A DNA stretch of 64,000 nucleotides from Aeromonas sobria (GTDB lineage Bacteria > Pseudomonadota > Gammaproteobacteria > Enterobacterales > Aeromonadaceae): contig NZ_CDBW01000012.1 of assembly GCF_000820145.1 (NCBI RefSeq), positions 1 through 64,000 on the forward strand, written 5' to 3'. The translations under genes and the position numbers were made by a program. How positions within the stretch are numbered: the stretch's first letter is position 1; each line of letters starts with the position of its first letter. Positions 1 to 7,393 of the stretch are shown here, one piece after another. The notes under the pieces are model-generated. The model made no database searches. It worked only from the letters and a program-made list of their open reading frames with translations, and was not told the origin of the DNA.

Positions 1-13
1 AGAGAGATAACAG

Positions 14-87
14 GTGTTGAAAGGCTGGGGTATCCATGATGGTAGACCTCAAGGGGATGGCCTACTTCAAGCTTAGCCTTTCAACAC
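14..87. repeat. 13-bp perfect inverted repeat with 48-nt loop
   Basis: A 13-base arm at 14-26 (GTGTTGAAAGGCT) is the exact reverse complement of 75-87. The 48 bases between carry weaker self-complementarity. It lies just beyond the scsD terminator, in a stretch with no credible gene. It could be a structured RNA end, a terminator for a gene left of the window, or a remnant of a small repeat element. Only the repeat itself is certain. Confidence 0.6.
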
Positions 88-106
88 ATAATTGGGACAG
101 AGCCAT

Positions 107-136
107 AAAAAAGGGCCATCCGGTGGGATGGCCCTG
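107..136 (-). terminator. Rho-independent terminator of the scs operon
   Basis: The arms GGGCCATCC (113-121) and GGATGGCCC (126-134) form a 9-bp stem with a 4-base loop. Read on the minus strand, the stem is followed by a run of T (complement of A at 107-112). It lies 24 nt after the scsD stop codon. Confidence 0.85.
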
Positions 137-159
137 TTGAAGGCAATGTTGTTGCGTGG

Positions 160-678
160 CTAGAGCGACGCCCACCAGAGCCGCAGCTGCAAGCCCCACT
201 TCGAGCTCCAGCCGGTGGTGCTGCTCACCAGCTTGCCATCCTTGATGATGAGGAAAGTCGGGGTCACTCCCACCTGCCACTTGGCGGCCAGCTCTCCCGA
301 CTCGTCATTGTGGGTCGCAAAGGTGAGCCCTTTCTTGCTCATCCCCTTGCCTAACTGCTCCGAATTGCCGGAGCGCAGTGCCACCGTCAGCACGTTGTCC
401 CCCTCTTGCCAGAGCTGCTGCACGGTCGGGGTGGTGAAACGGCAGACACCGCACCAGCTGGCCCAGTAGTAGACCAGCAGCGGCTTGCCCTGACTCAGGG
501 TGGCGAGATCCGTGCTGGAGCCATCCTGCAGGGTGACGGGGGCGCTCATCGCCCCCTCTGGCAGGGTCGGGCTGCGCCACAGATCCAGCAGCGTCGAGAT
601 GACCAGCGCCATCAGCAGCAGCCAGAGTACCTCCTTGCCCCAGCGTCGCCAGCGGGGGTGAGGGTTGGTGCTTGCCAT
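160..678 (-). CDS. scsD: ScsD-like membrane-anchored thioredoxin-fold protein
   Basis: A 172-residue TlpA/ScsD-type thioredoxin-like protein. One membrane anchor at about residues 14-33 follows a basic N-terminus, so the catalytic domain should face the periplasm. The redox motif WCGVC is at 75-79 and the cis-proline typical of thioredoxin folds is in VTP at 138-140. In the Scs (suppressor of copper sensitivity) family, ScsD is thought to be reduced through ScsB and to pass electrons to periplasmic targets. It is the last gene of a minus-strand operon, 3 nt after scsC, and is followed by a strong terminator. The name rests on the motif plus the operon; TlpA/ResA-like is the more general label. 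Confidence 0.85.
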   Translation of the reverse strand: MASTNPHPRWRRWGKEVLWLLLMALVISTLLDLWRSPTLPEGAMSAPVTLQDGSSTDLATLSQGKPLLVYYWASWCGVCRFTTPTVQQLWQEGDNVLTVALRSGNSEQLGKGMSKKGLTFATHNDESGELAAKWQVGVTPTFLIIKDGKLVSSTTGWSSKWGLQLRLWWASL

Positions 679-681
679 CCC

Positions 682-1425
682 TTACCCCAGCTTGGCCAGT
701 TCGGCCTGCACCAGTTGCTCCAGCTCCTCATAGGGAACGGCGCCCGGCACCAGCTGGTTGCCGATCAGGGTCGCCGGGGTGCCCTGTACCCCCAAGAGTG
801 TGCCGATACGCAGGCTATTGCGCAGCTCTTCGGTCGCCTTGCCTTCCGGTTTGAGGGCCACATTGCCGGTGGCCGCCAGCGCCTTGTTGATGTCCGCCTC
901 GGTCAGCATCCCCTGCTTGCTCATCAGCTTGTCATGCAGGGTGAGGAAGCGGGCGGGATCCTGCTGCCACAGGGTCAGGCTGTACTGGGCCGCCTTGGCG
1001 GAGGTCTGACCCTTGAACGGCAACAGCTTGATCACCAGCCCCAGATCGTTGGGGTAGGCCTTGAGCAGCTTGGTCAGCTGGGGATCGAACTGCTTGCAGT
1101 AGGGGCAGTTGTAGTCGGTAAACAGCACTAGCGTCAGCTTGGGATTTTTGGCGCCGAGGCGCGGGCTGGTGGCGCTGTTGAACAGCACATCCTTGTTGCC
1201 CTTGATGAAGTTGCCAAGCTGCGCCTCTTGGGCTGCCGCGTTCTGCTTCTCCCAGGATTCGGCCGCCTCGTCGAGGATCTTGGGGTTGGCGATCAGGGTC
1301 TCGCGGATCAGCTCCTTGATGCGGGCCTCCTGCTCCGGGGTGAAGGGGGCGGCGTGCAGGGCCGGAGCCAGCAGGGCTGCGGAAAGGGAGGCAAGCAGGG
1401 TCAGGGCGCTCAGAGTCGGTTTCAT
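682..1425 (-). CDS. scsC: ScsC-like periplasmic DsbA-family thiol oxidoreductase
   Basis: A 247-residue DsbA/DsbG-family protein. A signal peptide spans about 1-26 (hydrophobic core, ALHAA end). Residues 27-75 are a charged helical extension before the thioredoxin fold; in Proteus ScsC such an extension drives trimer formation, so an oligomeric disulfide isomerase is a reasonable inference. The active site is CPYC at 107-110, and GTPAT near 216-220 carries the cis-proline. It probably shuffles or protects disulfides in copper-stressed periplasmic proteins with electrons from ScsB. It lies 9 nt downstream of scsB and 3 nt upstream of scsD, so one transcript is likely. Confidence 0.88.
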   Translation of the reverse strand: MKPTLSALTLLASLSAALLAPALHAAPFTPEQEARIKELIRETLIANPKILDEAAESWEKQNAAAQEAQLGNFIKGNKDVLFNSATSPRLGAKNPKLTLVLFTDYNCPYCKQFDPQLTKLLKAYPNDLGLVIKLLPFKGQTSAKAAQYSLTLWQQDPARFLTLHDKLMSKQGMLTEADINKALAATGNVALKPEGKATEELRNSLRIGTLLGVQGTPATLIGNQLVPGAVPYEELEQLVQAELAKLG

Positions 1426-1434
1426 GGTTACTCC

Positions 1435-3489
1435 TTAAAATCGGGTGGGGCCAGCCTGAAGCAGGCCAGCCTTGTGCAAGGTGGTCAGCAGCTCGTCCTT
1501 GTCGAGCAGGGGCGACAGCGCGACCCCCTCTGGCAACTCCGGGCCGTAAATCTGGTTGAAGGGGACGGCCGCCGCGCCCCGCTTACGCAGGAAGGCTGCG
1601 ATGGTGTCGTTCGGTTTGCTCCAGTCGCCGCGCAGGGCCACCACATCGGGGGCCGAGAGGGCCTGTTGCACCTCATCGCGCAGCAACACATTGTATTTGT
1701 TGGCCTTGCAGGTCACGCACCAGTCGGCGGTGACATCGATAAAGACCCGCTTGTTCTGGGCCAGCGCATCGGTGATGGCGCGTTCAGAGAGCGGCTGCCA
1801 GACCACCTTGTCGACGCTGGCCGAGCCCTGCGCGCTAAAGGCGCCGCTCAGCAGCAGGGCGCTGCCAATCAGGGCGGCGAGGGCGATCGCCAGCGTGAAG
1901 CCACGCATGCCGTAACGCCAGACGATGGCGAGGATCAGCCCCAGCACCATGGCAACCATCAGCCAGCCGGTGGCATAGCTGCCGAGATGGTTGGCGAGCA
2001 GGCTGGTCAGCCAGAGGCTGGAGCCCAGCATCATCAGACCGAGCAGGATGCGCAGATGGTTCATCCAGCGCCCCGGTTTCGGCAACCAGAGGGCGAGCCG
2101 TGGCAGAGCCGCTACCAGCAGCCAGGGCAGGCTCATGCCAATCCCGAGGGCGGTGAAGATCAGCCAGAGCTGACCGAGCGGCGCCGCCAGCGCAAAGGCC
2201 ACTGCAGTGCCGAGGAAGGGGGCTGAGCAGGGGGTGGCGAGCAGGGTGGCGAAACTCCCCTGCAGGAAATGACCGCCGAGGCCGTTGCCGCCGCTGGTGG
2301 CGAGGCGAGTGCTGAGAGCGCTGGGCAGACGGATCTCGAACAGCCCCAGCAGGTTGGTGCAAAACAGCAGGGTGACCAGCACCATAAAGCCGATAAAACC
2401 GGCGCTCTGGAACTGGATACCCCAGCCGACTGCCCCACTCATTCCGAAGCTGGGGGCGCGCAGCAGGCTGCTCATGGCCGCCAGCACCCAGAAGGAGGCG
2501 ATGATCCCGGCGCTGGCGGCGAGGAACTGTTTGCGTACCGTTCCCTGTTCACGCGCCTGATGTTGCAGCACAGATCCCAGCTTGAGCGCCAGCACCGGCA
2601 GCACGCAGGGCATCAGGTTGAGGATCAGGCCGCCGAGCAGCGCCGCCCCCAGTAACCAGAACAGGGACTGGCTCGGCGCTGGCAATACGAGCGCTTCGCC
2701 AATCGAGCCTTTGCTTTGCCACGCCTGTTCGCCACTGGTGAGCAGCAGGCCGAGGGATTGGCCGCGCAGATCCGGCGCATCCCCCTGCCAGCCGTCGCTC
2801 ACCGGCACCCGGGCGATCAGGGTACTGCCCTCGACCTCAAGCGCCGGTTTGCCAAACTCGGCCCCCTCCAGCGCGTCGATAAAGAGGGAGGGCTGCTGCC
2901 AGCCCTCTGCCCGCTCGGCGCGCAGTTGCAGCTGGTTGTGTTGATAACCTAGCTCGACCCGGGTTTCGGCGGGCAACTGCTGGGGCAGGGTGCTCATCGC
3001 CTTGGCCCAGACAAAGTCGAAGTTGGCCGGGGCGGCGCCATCCACCGCCAGAGTGAAGGGGTAGTCGGTCAGGATGCAGACATTGCTGCAGGTTGAGAGG
3101 CGCAAGGTGCCGGTGAGCGCCTGCTCTGCCGGATAGCTGAGGCTGAGGGGGAAGGTCACGTCCCCCTGATAACCCTGGGTGCTGAGCCCGGCGACCTCGA
3201 AGTGGCGCGGCACCGGCCAGTGCCACTGCAGCGCCGCTATGGGCTTATCCCACAGGATCTGGGGCGCAATGCCCCCTTCGCCCGGACTGTGCCAGTAGGT
3301 CTTCCAGCCCGACTCCAGCTCGACATCGAGCAGGATGCGGGTCTGATCTGCCGTGCTGCGGTCGGCCTGCAGCCGTACCCTGGCGTGATCATTCTGTGGG
3401 CTGGTGAGCCAGCCCGTGTAGCTGGCCAATCCCATGGATTGCCACAGCAGACCGCCCAGTAGCAGGGCCGCCTTGAAGAGATTCGACAT
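1435..3489 (-). CDS. scsB: ScsB/DsbD-family transmembrane thiol-disulfide reductase
   Basis: A 684-residue DsbD-family protein that should carry electrons from cytoplasmic thioredoxin to the periplasm. A signal sequence (about 1-22) is followed by a periplasmic domain with the cysteine pair CSNVC at 134-138. The multi-pass membrane domain runs from about 275 to 550 and has the two expected cysteines, NLMPC (295) and TPC (421). A C-terminal thioredoxin domain carries DWCVTC (cysteines 591 and 594). All three cysteine pairs needed for the relay are present. The large N-terminal domain and the neighbours scsC and scsD favour ScsB over housekeeping DsbD. The start has only a weak ribosome binding site. 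Confidence 0.9.
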   Translation of the reverse strand: MSNLFKAALLLGGLLWQSMGLASYTGWLTSPQNDHARVRLQADRSTADQTRILLDVELESGWKTYWHSPGEGGIAPQILWDKPIAALQWHWPVPRHFEVAGLSTQGYQGDVTFPLSLSYPAEQALTGTLRLSTCSNVCILTDYPFTLAVDGAAPANFDFVWAKAMSTLPQQLPAETRVELGYQHNQLQLRAERAEGWQQPSLFIDALEGAEFGKPALEVEGSTLIARVPVSDGWQGDAPDLRGQSLGLLLTSGEQAWQSKGSIGEALVLPAPSQSLFWLLGAALLGGLILNLMPCVLPVLALKLGSVLQHQAREQGTVRKQFLAASAGIIASFWVLAAMSSLLRAPSFGMSGAVGWGIQFQSAGFIGFMVLVTLLFCTNLLGLFEIRLPSALSTRLATSGGNGLGGHFLQGSFATLLATPCSAPFLGTAVAFALAAPLGQLWLIFTALGIGMSLPWLLVAALPRLALWLPKPGRWMNHLRILLGLMMLGSSLWLTSLLANHLGSYATGWLMVAMVLGLILAIVWRYGMRGFTLAIALAALIGSALLLSGAFSAQGSASVDKVVWQPLSERAITDALAQNKRVFIDVTADWCVTCKANKYNVLLRDEVQQALSAPDVVALRGDWSKPNDTIAAFLRKRGAAAVPFNQIYGPELPEGVALSPLLDKDELLTTLHKAGLLQAGPTRF

Positions 3490-3541
3490 CTTTTTGGTCT
3501 CGCAAAAATGAGTGACAGCTAACGAAAGAACGCAGCCGAAC

Positions 3542-3919
3542 TCATTCCCGCCAGACGCAGAGGGTGAGGTGCAGACGCCGTTCGGGCGGCGAGATGACTC
3601 TGGGTGGGGGCAGTGGCGGTGTGTAGCGCCAAAGGGGGGCCAGCAGGGCGATCAGCACGGCCACAGCAAAGAAGAGTTGTTCGACGCAGAGCAGGGTGGC
3701 GGCGCTCAGCCACTTGCCGTTGAGCTGGCAACTGGTGGGCTGCGGGCTGGCCGGTTTGGCATCCTCTTGATCCGTTGCCGAGCTTGGAACGGGCAGTGCC
3801 TGACAGTTGAGGGCGTGCTCGAGTAGGGCCAGCCGGGCCAGCGGCTGGGCCGCACAATTGAGCACCAGCAGGCAGACCAGCAGCAGGAGATTTTTTGCCA
3901 CACGTTGTCGCTGAATCAT
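3542..3919 (-). CDS. Small exported protein, ScsA/DUF2946-like (putative)
   Basis: A 125-residue protein with an N-terminal hydrophobic segment, a middle part with two cysteines, a second hydrophobic stretch, and a Pro/Arg-rich end. This size and layout, first in a scsBCD operon, fits ScsA or DUF2946-type proteins found beside copper genes, but I see no diagnostic motif. I chose the ATG at 3919, preceded by GGGGCGAG, over a TTG at 3937 with no clear ribosome binding site. The 52-nt gap to scsB suggests co-transcription. Function is inferred from position only. Confidence 0.6.
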   Translation of the reverse strand: MIQRQRVAKNLLLLVCLLVLNCAAQPLARLALLEHALNCQALPVPSSATDQEDAKPASPQPTSCQLNGKWLSAATLLCVEQLFFAVAVLIALLAPLWRYTPPLPPPRVISPPERRLHLTLCVWRE

Positions 3920-4047
3920 ACTCGCCCCGTCTATCAAGAGGGGCCATCCTAACGACCAATGGCGGATGGGGCAAGTCAGCGGCGTATTTATGAGCAGCGC
4001 AGTGGGTGGCGCGACGGGGAGGGTGGTCGGTTCTGTTTGGCGAACGC

Positions 4048-4076
4048 TTGTTCGCTAAAAGGGGGATCAGTATACT
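4048..4076 (+). promoter_or_regulatory. Sigma70-type promoter of plsC
   Basis: TTGTTC at 4048-4053, a 17-base spacer and TATACT at 4071-4076 form a good sigma70 promoter 27 nt before the plsC ATG. The -35 overlaps a 6-bp inverted repeat, GCGAAC (40-45) and GTTCGC (50-55), at 4040-4055, which could be an operator. Confidence 0.6.
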
Positions 4077-4103
4077 GCGCCGAGTTAAAACTCGAGGTGT
4101 TCG

Positions 4104-4832
4104 ATGCTCAAAATTGCCCGTGTGCTGCTGCTTGGTCTGCTGCTCATTTTCTGGTTCCTGTTCGGCCTGCTGCTCTGTCTGGTTCGTCCGCGCCATCCCA
4201 ACAATGTCTATGTCTTCGCTCGCATGTATCACGCGGTCTGCCCGCTGATCGGGGTGCGGATCAAGGTGACCGTGGCCGAGGAAGCCAAATCGGTGGGGCC
4301 ATCGGTATACGTGTGCAACCATCAGAGTAATTTCGATATCTTTACTGTGACCGGTGCCGTCATGCCCGGAGTGGTGGCGGTAGGCAAGAAGAGCCTGCTC
4401 TGGCTGCCCTTCTTCGGCCTCATCTTCTGGCTCTCCGGCAACGTGCTGATCGACCGCTCCAACCGCTCCCGTGCCATCGGCACCATCGGTCAGGTGGTGA
4501 ACCGCATCAAGGAGCGTGGCACCTCAATCTGGATGTTCCCTGAAGGGACCCGCTCCCAAGGGCGTGGTCTGTTGCCGTTCAAGGTCGGCGCCTTCCATAC
4601 CGCGGTGCAGGCTGAAGTGCCGGTGGTACCCATCGTCTGCTCCAGTTATTTTGGGCAGATCGATCTCAATCGTTGGGACAACGGCGAGGTACTGGTCGAG
4701 GTGTTGCCGCCACTGTGCAGCAAGGAGCACGGCGCAGCCGGGATCCGTGAACTCTCTACGATTTGTCGAGACCAGATGGAGGCCAAGCTGGCCGAACTGG
4801 ACAGCAAACTGGGCCACAGCCACGCAGCCTGA
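4104..4832 (+). CDS. plsC: 1-acyl-sn-glycerol-3-phosphate acyltransferase
   Basis: A 242-residue inner-membrane enzyme that makes phosphatidic acid from lysophosphatidic acid, the second acylation of phospholipid synthesis. A hydrophobic N-terminal segment (about 5-27) is followed by the acyltransferase HX4D motif NHQSNFD (H73, D78) and the glycerophosphate-binding motif FPEGTR (145-150). Length fits PlsC (about 240-250). It stands alone between its own promoter and a terminator, divergent from the scs operon. Confidence 0.95.
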   Translation: MLKIARVLLLGLLLIFWFLFGLLLCLVRPRHPNNVYVFARMYHAVCPLIGVRIKVTVAEEAKSVGPSVYVCNHQSNFDIFTVTGAVMPGVVAVGKKSLLWLPFFGLIFWLSGNVLIDRSNRSRAIGTIGQVVNRIKERGTSIWMFPEGTRSQGRGLLPFKVGAFHTAVQAEVPVVPIVCSSYFGQIDLNRWDNGEVLVEVLPPLCSKEHGAAGIRELSTICRDQMEAKLAELDSKLGHSHAA

Positions 4833-4854
4833 CGGATATTGCAGATGAATCGAC

Positions 4855-4878
4855 AAGGGAGCCGAGGCTCCCTTTTTT
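4855..4878 (+). terminator. Rho-independent terminator of plsC
   Basis: GGGAGCC (4857-4863) pairs with GGCTCCC (4866-4872), followed by six T residues. It sits 23 nt after the plsC stop and separates plsC from the psp control region. Confidence 0.85.
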
Positions 4879-4879
4879 A

Positions 4880-4916
4880 TTGGTTAAAATCACCACCTGG
4901 TTGGCTATTTTCACCA
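4880..4916 (+). promoter_or_regulatory. Candidate PspF upstream activating repeats
   Basis: Two 16-base direct repeats, TTGGTTAAAATCACCA (4880-4895) and TTGGCTATTTTCACCA (4901-4916), match at 12 of 16 positions with a 21-base period, two helical turns. They lie about 65-100 bases upstream of the -24 element of the pspA promoter, where enhancer-binding activators act. PspF is the expected activator; it is not encoded in this window. Confidence 0.45.
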
Positions 4917-4978
4917 ATAAACCCTTCTTGAATTTCCCCGTAAAATTCCATCTATCTGTAAAACAACGATAATTTTTC

Positions 4979-4995
4979 TTGGCACGGCTCTTGTA
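4979..4995 (+). promoter_or_regulatory. Sigma54 (-24/-12) promoter of pspA
   Basis: TTGGCACGGCTCTTGTA has the -24 GG (4981-4982) and a -12 GT (4993-4994) with the obligatory 10-base spacing. The -24 half, TTGGCACG, is a perfect consensus; the -12 half has GT instead of GC. It lies about 45 bases before the pspA ATG, as expected for the PspF-dependent psp promoter. Confidence 0.75.
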
Positions 4996-5040
4996 ATGCA
5001 AAGGGAAGAGATAGCCATCCCAGCAACAAGGAGCCAGACC

Positions 5041-5703
5041 ATGAGCGTATTCAGCCGCCTGACCGACGTGATTAATGCCAACCTGCACAGCCTGCTCGAC
5101 AAGAGTGAAGAGCCGGAGAAGATGCTGCGCCTGATGATCGAAGAGATGGAACAGGTGCAGGTCGAGATGCGTACCCAGGCCGCCCGGGTGATTGCCGAAC
5201 AGAAACAGCTGGAACGTCATCAGCAGGCGTTGCAGGCGCAGATCCTGGAGTGGTCGGCCAAGGCCGAGCTCGCCATCCAGAAAGGGCGTGAGGATCTGGC
5301 CCGTGCCGCTCTCACCGAAAAGTTGGCTGAGGCCAGGAAATGTGAACAGCTGGAGCAGGACAAGGCCCGGGTGGCCGAGGTGCTGGCCCAGCTCACCGCC
5401 GACAGCGAGCGACTGGCGGCCAAGCTGACCGAGGCCCGCGAGAAGCAAAAACTGCTGACCCTGCGCGAGCAGACTGCCCACAGCCGCATTCGTGCCCGCG
5501 CTCAGGTGGACAACCAGCGTATGCATGAGCTGATGGCGCGCTTTGACGGTTTTCAGGGCCGGGTCGATCAGCTGGAAGCCCAGCTGGAGGCGGCCACCCT
5601 GGGGCAGAATCCCTCGCTGGAGGCCCAGTTCCGCGAGCTGGAGCTCAATGACGAGATCGAGCGCGAGCTGGCTCGCCTCAAAGGCCAGAAGGCGGAGGTG
5701 TAA
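5041..5703 (+). CDS. pspA: Phage shock protein A
   Basis: A 220-residue, almost entirely helical protein rich in Glu, Gln, Arg and Ala, of the PspA/Vipp1 (IM30) family. PspA is a peripheral membrane ESCRT-III-like scaffold that protects the inner membrane when proton motive force drops and inhibits PspF. The start MSVFSRLTDVIN is the family N-terminus; an upstream in-frame ATG at 4996 lies at the sigma54 promoter and is rejected. A GGAG ribosome binding site precedes the ATG. It heads an operon with pspC and pspG. Confidence 0.95.
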   Translation: MSVFSRLTDVINANLHSLLDKSEEPEKMLRLMIEEMEQVQVEMRTQAARVIAEQKQLERHQQALQAQILEWSAKAELAIQKGREDLARAALTEKLAEARKCEQLEQDKARVAEVLAQLTADSERLAAKLTEAREKQKLLTLREQTAHSRIRARAQVDNQRMHELMARFDGFQGRVDQLEAQLEAATLGQNPSLEAQFRELELNDEIERELARLKGQKAEV

Positions 5704-5705
5704 CC

Positions 5706-5912
5706 ATGAGCCCCTGGCCCAAGGATCTGGTGCATCGCAAGCTGACCGGGGTCTGCGCCGGTATTGCCAGGCGGTTGGGGGTCTCCAGAGTCACGGTGCG
5801 GGTGGTGGCACTGCTCGCCCTGATCCTGATGCCGCCGCTGGCACTGGCCGCCTATCTGCTGGCGGTGCTGGTGATGCCACCCCGTTATGAATTGAAGCGC
5901 TGGCTGGATTGA
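5706..5912 (+). CDS. pspC: Short PspC-domain membrane protein
   Basis: A 68-residue protein made of little more than the PspC domain: the motif LTGVCAGIARRLGVSRVTVR (residues 13-32) followed by one hydrophobic segment to about residue 59. In E. coli, PspC (about 119 residues) works with PspB to sense membrane stress and draw PspA off PspF. No pspB lies here, and this PspC lacks the longer C-terminal region, so the signalling arrangement may be simpler. It starts 2 nt after the pspA stop, with GGAGGTG at the end of pspA as ribosome binding site. Confidence 0.85.
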   Translation: MSPWPKDLVHRKLTGVCAGIARRLGVSRVTVRVVALLALILMPPLALAAYLLAVLVMPPRYELKRWLD

Positions 5913-5960
5913 CCGAGGGGTTGACCTGTCGGCAGACAAGGTACTGATAAGGAGCAAGAT

Positions 5961-6179
5961 ATGCTGGAATTTTTCGTATTGCTGGTGGTGCTGCTGGTCA
6001 TGGCACTGACCGGTTTTACCCTGGTAGCCATGTTGCTGGTGAGCGGCCTGTTTGTGCTGCTGGGGGCACTGGGCGGCATGCTTGCTCTGATCATCAAGCT
6101 GGCTCCTTGGTTGCTGTTGGTGCTGGCGGTCTGTTGGCTGATCAGCAACCGCAGCAAGCGTTCCAATACCTACCTGTAA
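5961..6179 (+). CDS. pspG: PspG-like small inner-membrane protein
   Basis: A 72-residue, very hydrophobic protein with two membrane segments. It starts MLEFF and contains LGGMLALIIKLAPWLLL, closely matching the E. coli PspG signature as I recall it. In E. coli, pspG is an unlinked single gene with its own sigma54 promoter; here it is third in the pspA operon, 48 nt after pspC with an AAGGAG site. It should act as a Psp effector at the inner membrane. Confidence 0.8.
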   Translation: MLEFFVLLVVLLVMALTGFTLVAMLLVSGLFVLLGALGGMLALIIKLAPWLLLVLAVCWLISNRSKRSNTYL

Positions 6180-6232
6180 CCAACCTGTAGTTGTGCAATA
6201 CGTTGTGTGATGCTCCCTGATTTCCCCTTTCC

Positions 6233-6258
6233 GGCCACTCATTGAGTGGCCTTTTTTT
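6233..6258 (+). terminator. Terminator of the psp operon
   Basis: GGCCACTC (6233-6240) and GAGTGGCC (6244-6251) form an 8-bp stem with a 3-base loop, followed by seven T residues. Confidence 0.9.
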
Positions 6259-6269
6259 GCCTGTCAGGC

Positions 6270-6614
6270 TCAGGTTTTGGCGGGGGCAGGTAACCATTGC
6301 GGGCTCCAGTTCTGCCAGAGCTCCGGGCTGTGGATCAGCTGCTCCTTGAAGGATTTCGGCTGCTGCTTGAGGCGATATTCGATGCGCAGGGCCGCCCCCT
6401 TCTCGCCGACTTCCTGTTGCCACGCCAGCGTCAGTGGCCCCTTGCCGCGCAGGGCGCGAGCGCCCTTGCCACTCTGATGCTGGCGCAGGCGGCGCAGCGG
6501 GTCCGTGCTAATCCCGGTATAGAGCAGGCCGGTGGCAGTACGCACCATGTAGACAGACCAGCGGGAAGGGGGGGATGGTTGCTTTGCCGGTGCGGTGGTC
6601 GCGGGTTCTCTCAT
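6270..6614 (-). CDS. GIY-YIG nuclease-fold protein, UPF0213/YhbQ type
   Basis: A 114-residue single-domain GIY-YIG protein. The motif reads VYMV (21-24) and LYTGIS (31-36), with arginines at 41-42 and a glutamate at 79 in the expected catalytic places. Small stand-alone members such as E. coli YhbQ are linked to DNA repair or processing but are poorly characterised. The first 18 residues are Pro/Ala-rich and may be a tail; no nearer start is convincing. It is convergent with the psp operon and divergent from the next gene. Confidence 0.85.
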   Translation of the reverse strand: MREPATTAPAKQPSPPSRWSVYMVRTATGLLYTGISTDPLRRLRQHQSGKGARALRGKGPLTLAWQQEVGEKGAALRIEYRLKQQPKSFKEQLIHSPELWQNWSPQWLPAPAKT

Positions 6615-6658
6615 TCAAATTCTCTGTGCCAAACTCAGAGGCAGCTCAAGGAGGTGCG

Positions 6659-7393
6659 ATGAGAGTCTGGTTCTGGTTATGGTTACTGTTGTCGGTCCCG
6701 GCTCAGGGGGAGACGATCCGTCTCTACGATTACCATCAGCATCCCCCCTTCAATACCGGTGGGGATGCAGGGCTGAGCAGTGAGCTGGTCAAGTATCTCA
6801 ATGAAAAGCTGGGGGGTGAACCCAGGATCGAACTCTGGCTGGTCAATCGTGCCCGGTTGGCGCTGGAGATGTCGGATCCCGCCTTCAACGGTCTGGTGGT
6901 CTGGGTCAATCCCGCCTGGGTGGGGGATCCCCAGCGGGAGCGTTATCTCTGGACCTTCCCGGTGATGCGCGACACCAACGAGCTGATCTCGAGCATCGAT
7001 AATCCGGTTACCTATCGCGGGCCTGACTCCCTCAATGGACTGGTGTTTGGCGGGGTGGAGGGCTATCGCTATCAGGGCATCGACGATGCGGCCAGTCGGG
7101 GCGAGCTGGTGCGCCACGATGCCAAAAAGGTGAAGACCAATCTCGAGCTGCTGGTACGCGGGCGCATCGATGTGACCCTGGTGAGCGGCTCGGCACTGGG
7201 CTTTTATATCGACTCAAGCCACTATCGGGGCAAGCTGTTTATCTCGCCCTTTCCCCAATCCAGCTACACCCGCCATATTTTGATTCCCAAATCCCGTGCC
7301 GATCTCCATGCCCGCCTCAACAACATTGCCGAGCAGATGGACCGGGATCCCCGTTGGCATAAGGTGCTGGAGTCCTATCGCGGTACGCCCTGA
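6659..7393 (+). CDS. Periplasmic amino-acid-type binding-fold protein
   Basis: A 244-residue protein with a signal peptide (about 1-17, SVPAQGE) and a domain resembling family 3 solute-binding proteins (SBP_bac_3): TIRLYDYHQHPPF at the start of the mature protein, SELVKYLNEK and TRHILIPKS later. It has no lipobox and no transporter genes beside it, so it may be an orphan binding protein or sensor; Aeromonas and Vibrio carry many such copies. The ATG at 6659 follows a strong AAGGAGGT site. Its 3' end overlaps rarD by 19 bp on the opposite strand. The ligand is unknown. Confidence 0.75.
   Translation: MRVWFWLWLLLSVPAQGETIRLYDYHQHPPFNTGGDAGLSSELVKYLNEKLGGEPRIELWLVNRARLALEMSDPAFNGLVVWVNPAWVGDPQRERYLWTFPVMRDTNELISSIDNPVTYRGPDSLNGLVFGGVEGYRYQGIDDAASRGELVRHDAKKVKTNLELLVRGRIDVTLVSGSALGFYIDSSHYRGKLFISPFPQSSYTRHILIPKSRADLHARLNNIAEQMDRDPRWHKVLESYRGTP

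Noticed and set aside
1228..2226. 332-residue plus-strand frame opposite scsB/scsC
   Set aside because: Spans two real genes in antisense and has shadow-like composition.
5568..6242. 224-residue minus-strand frame across the psp operon
   Set aside because: Covers three short real genes; rich in Gln/His as typical for shadows.
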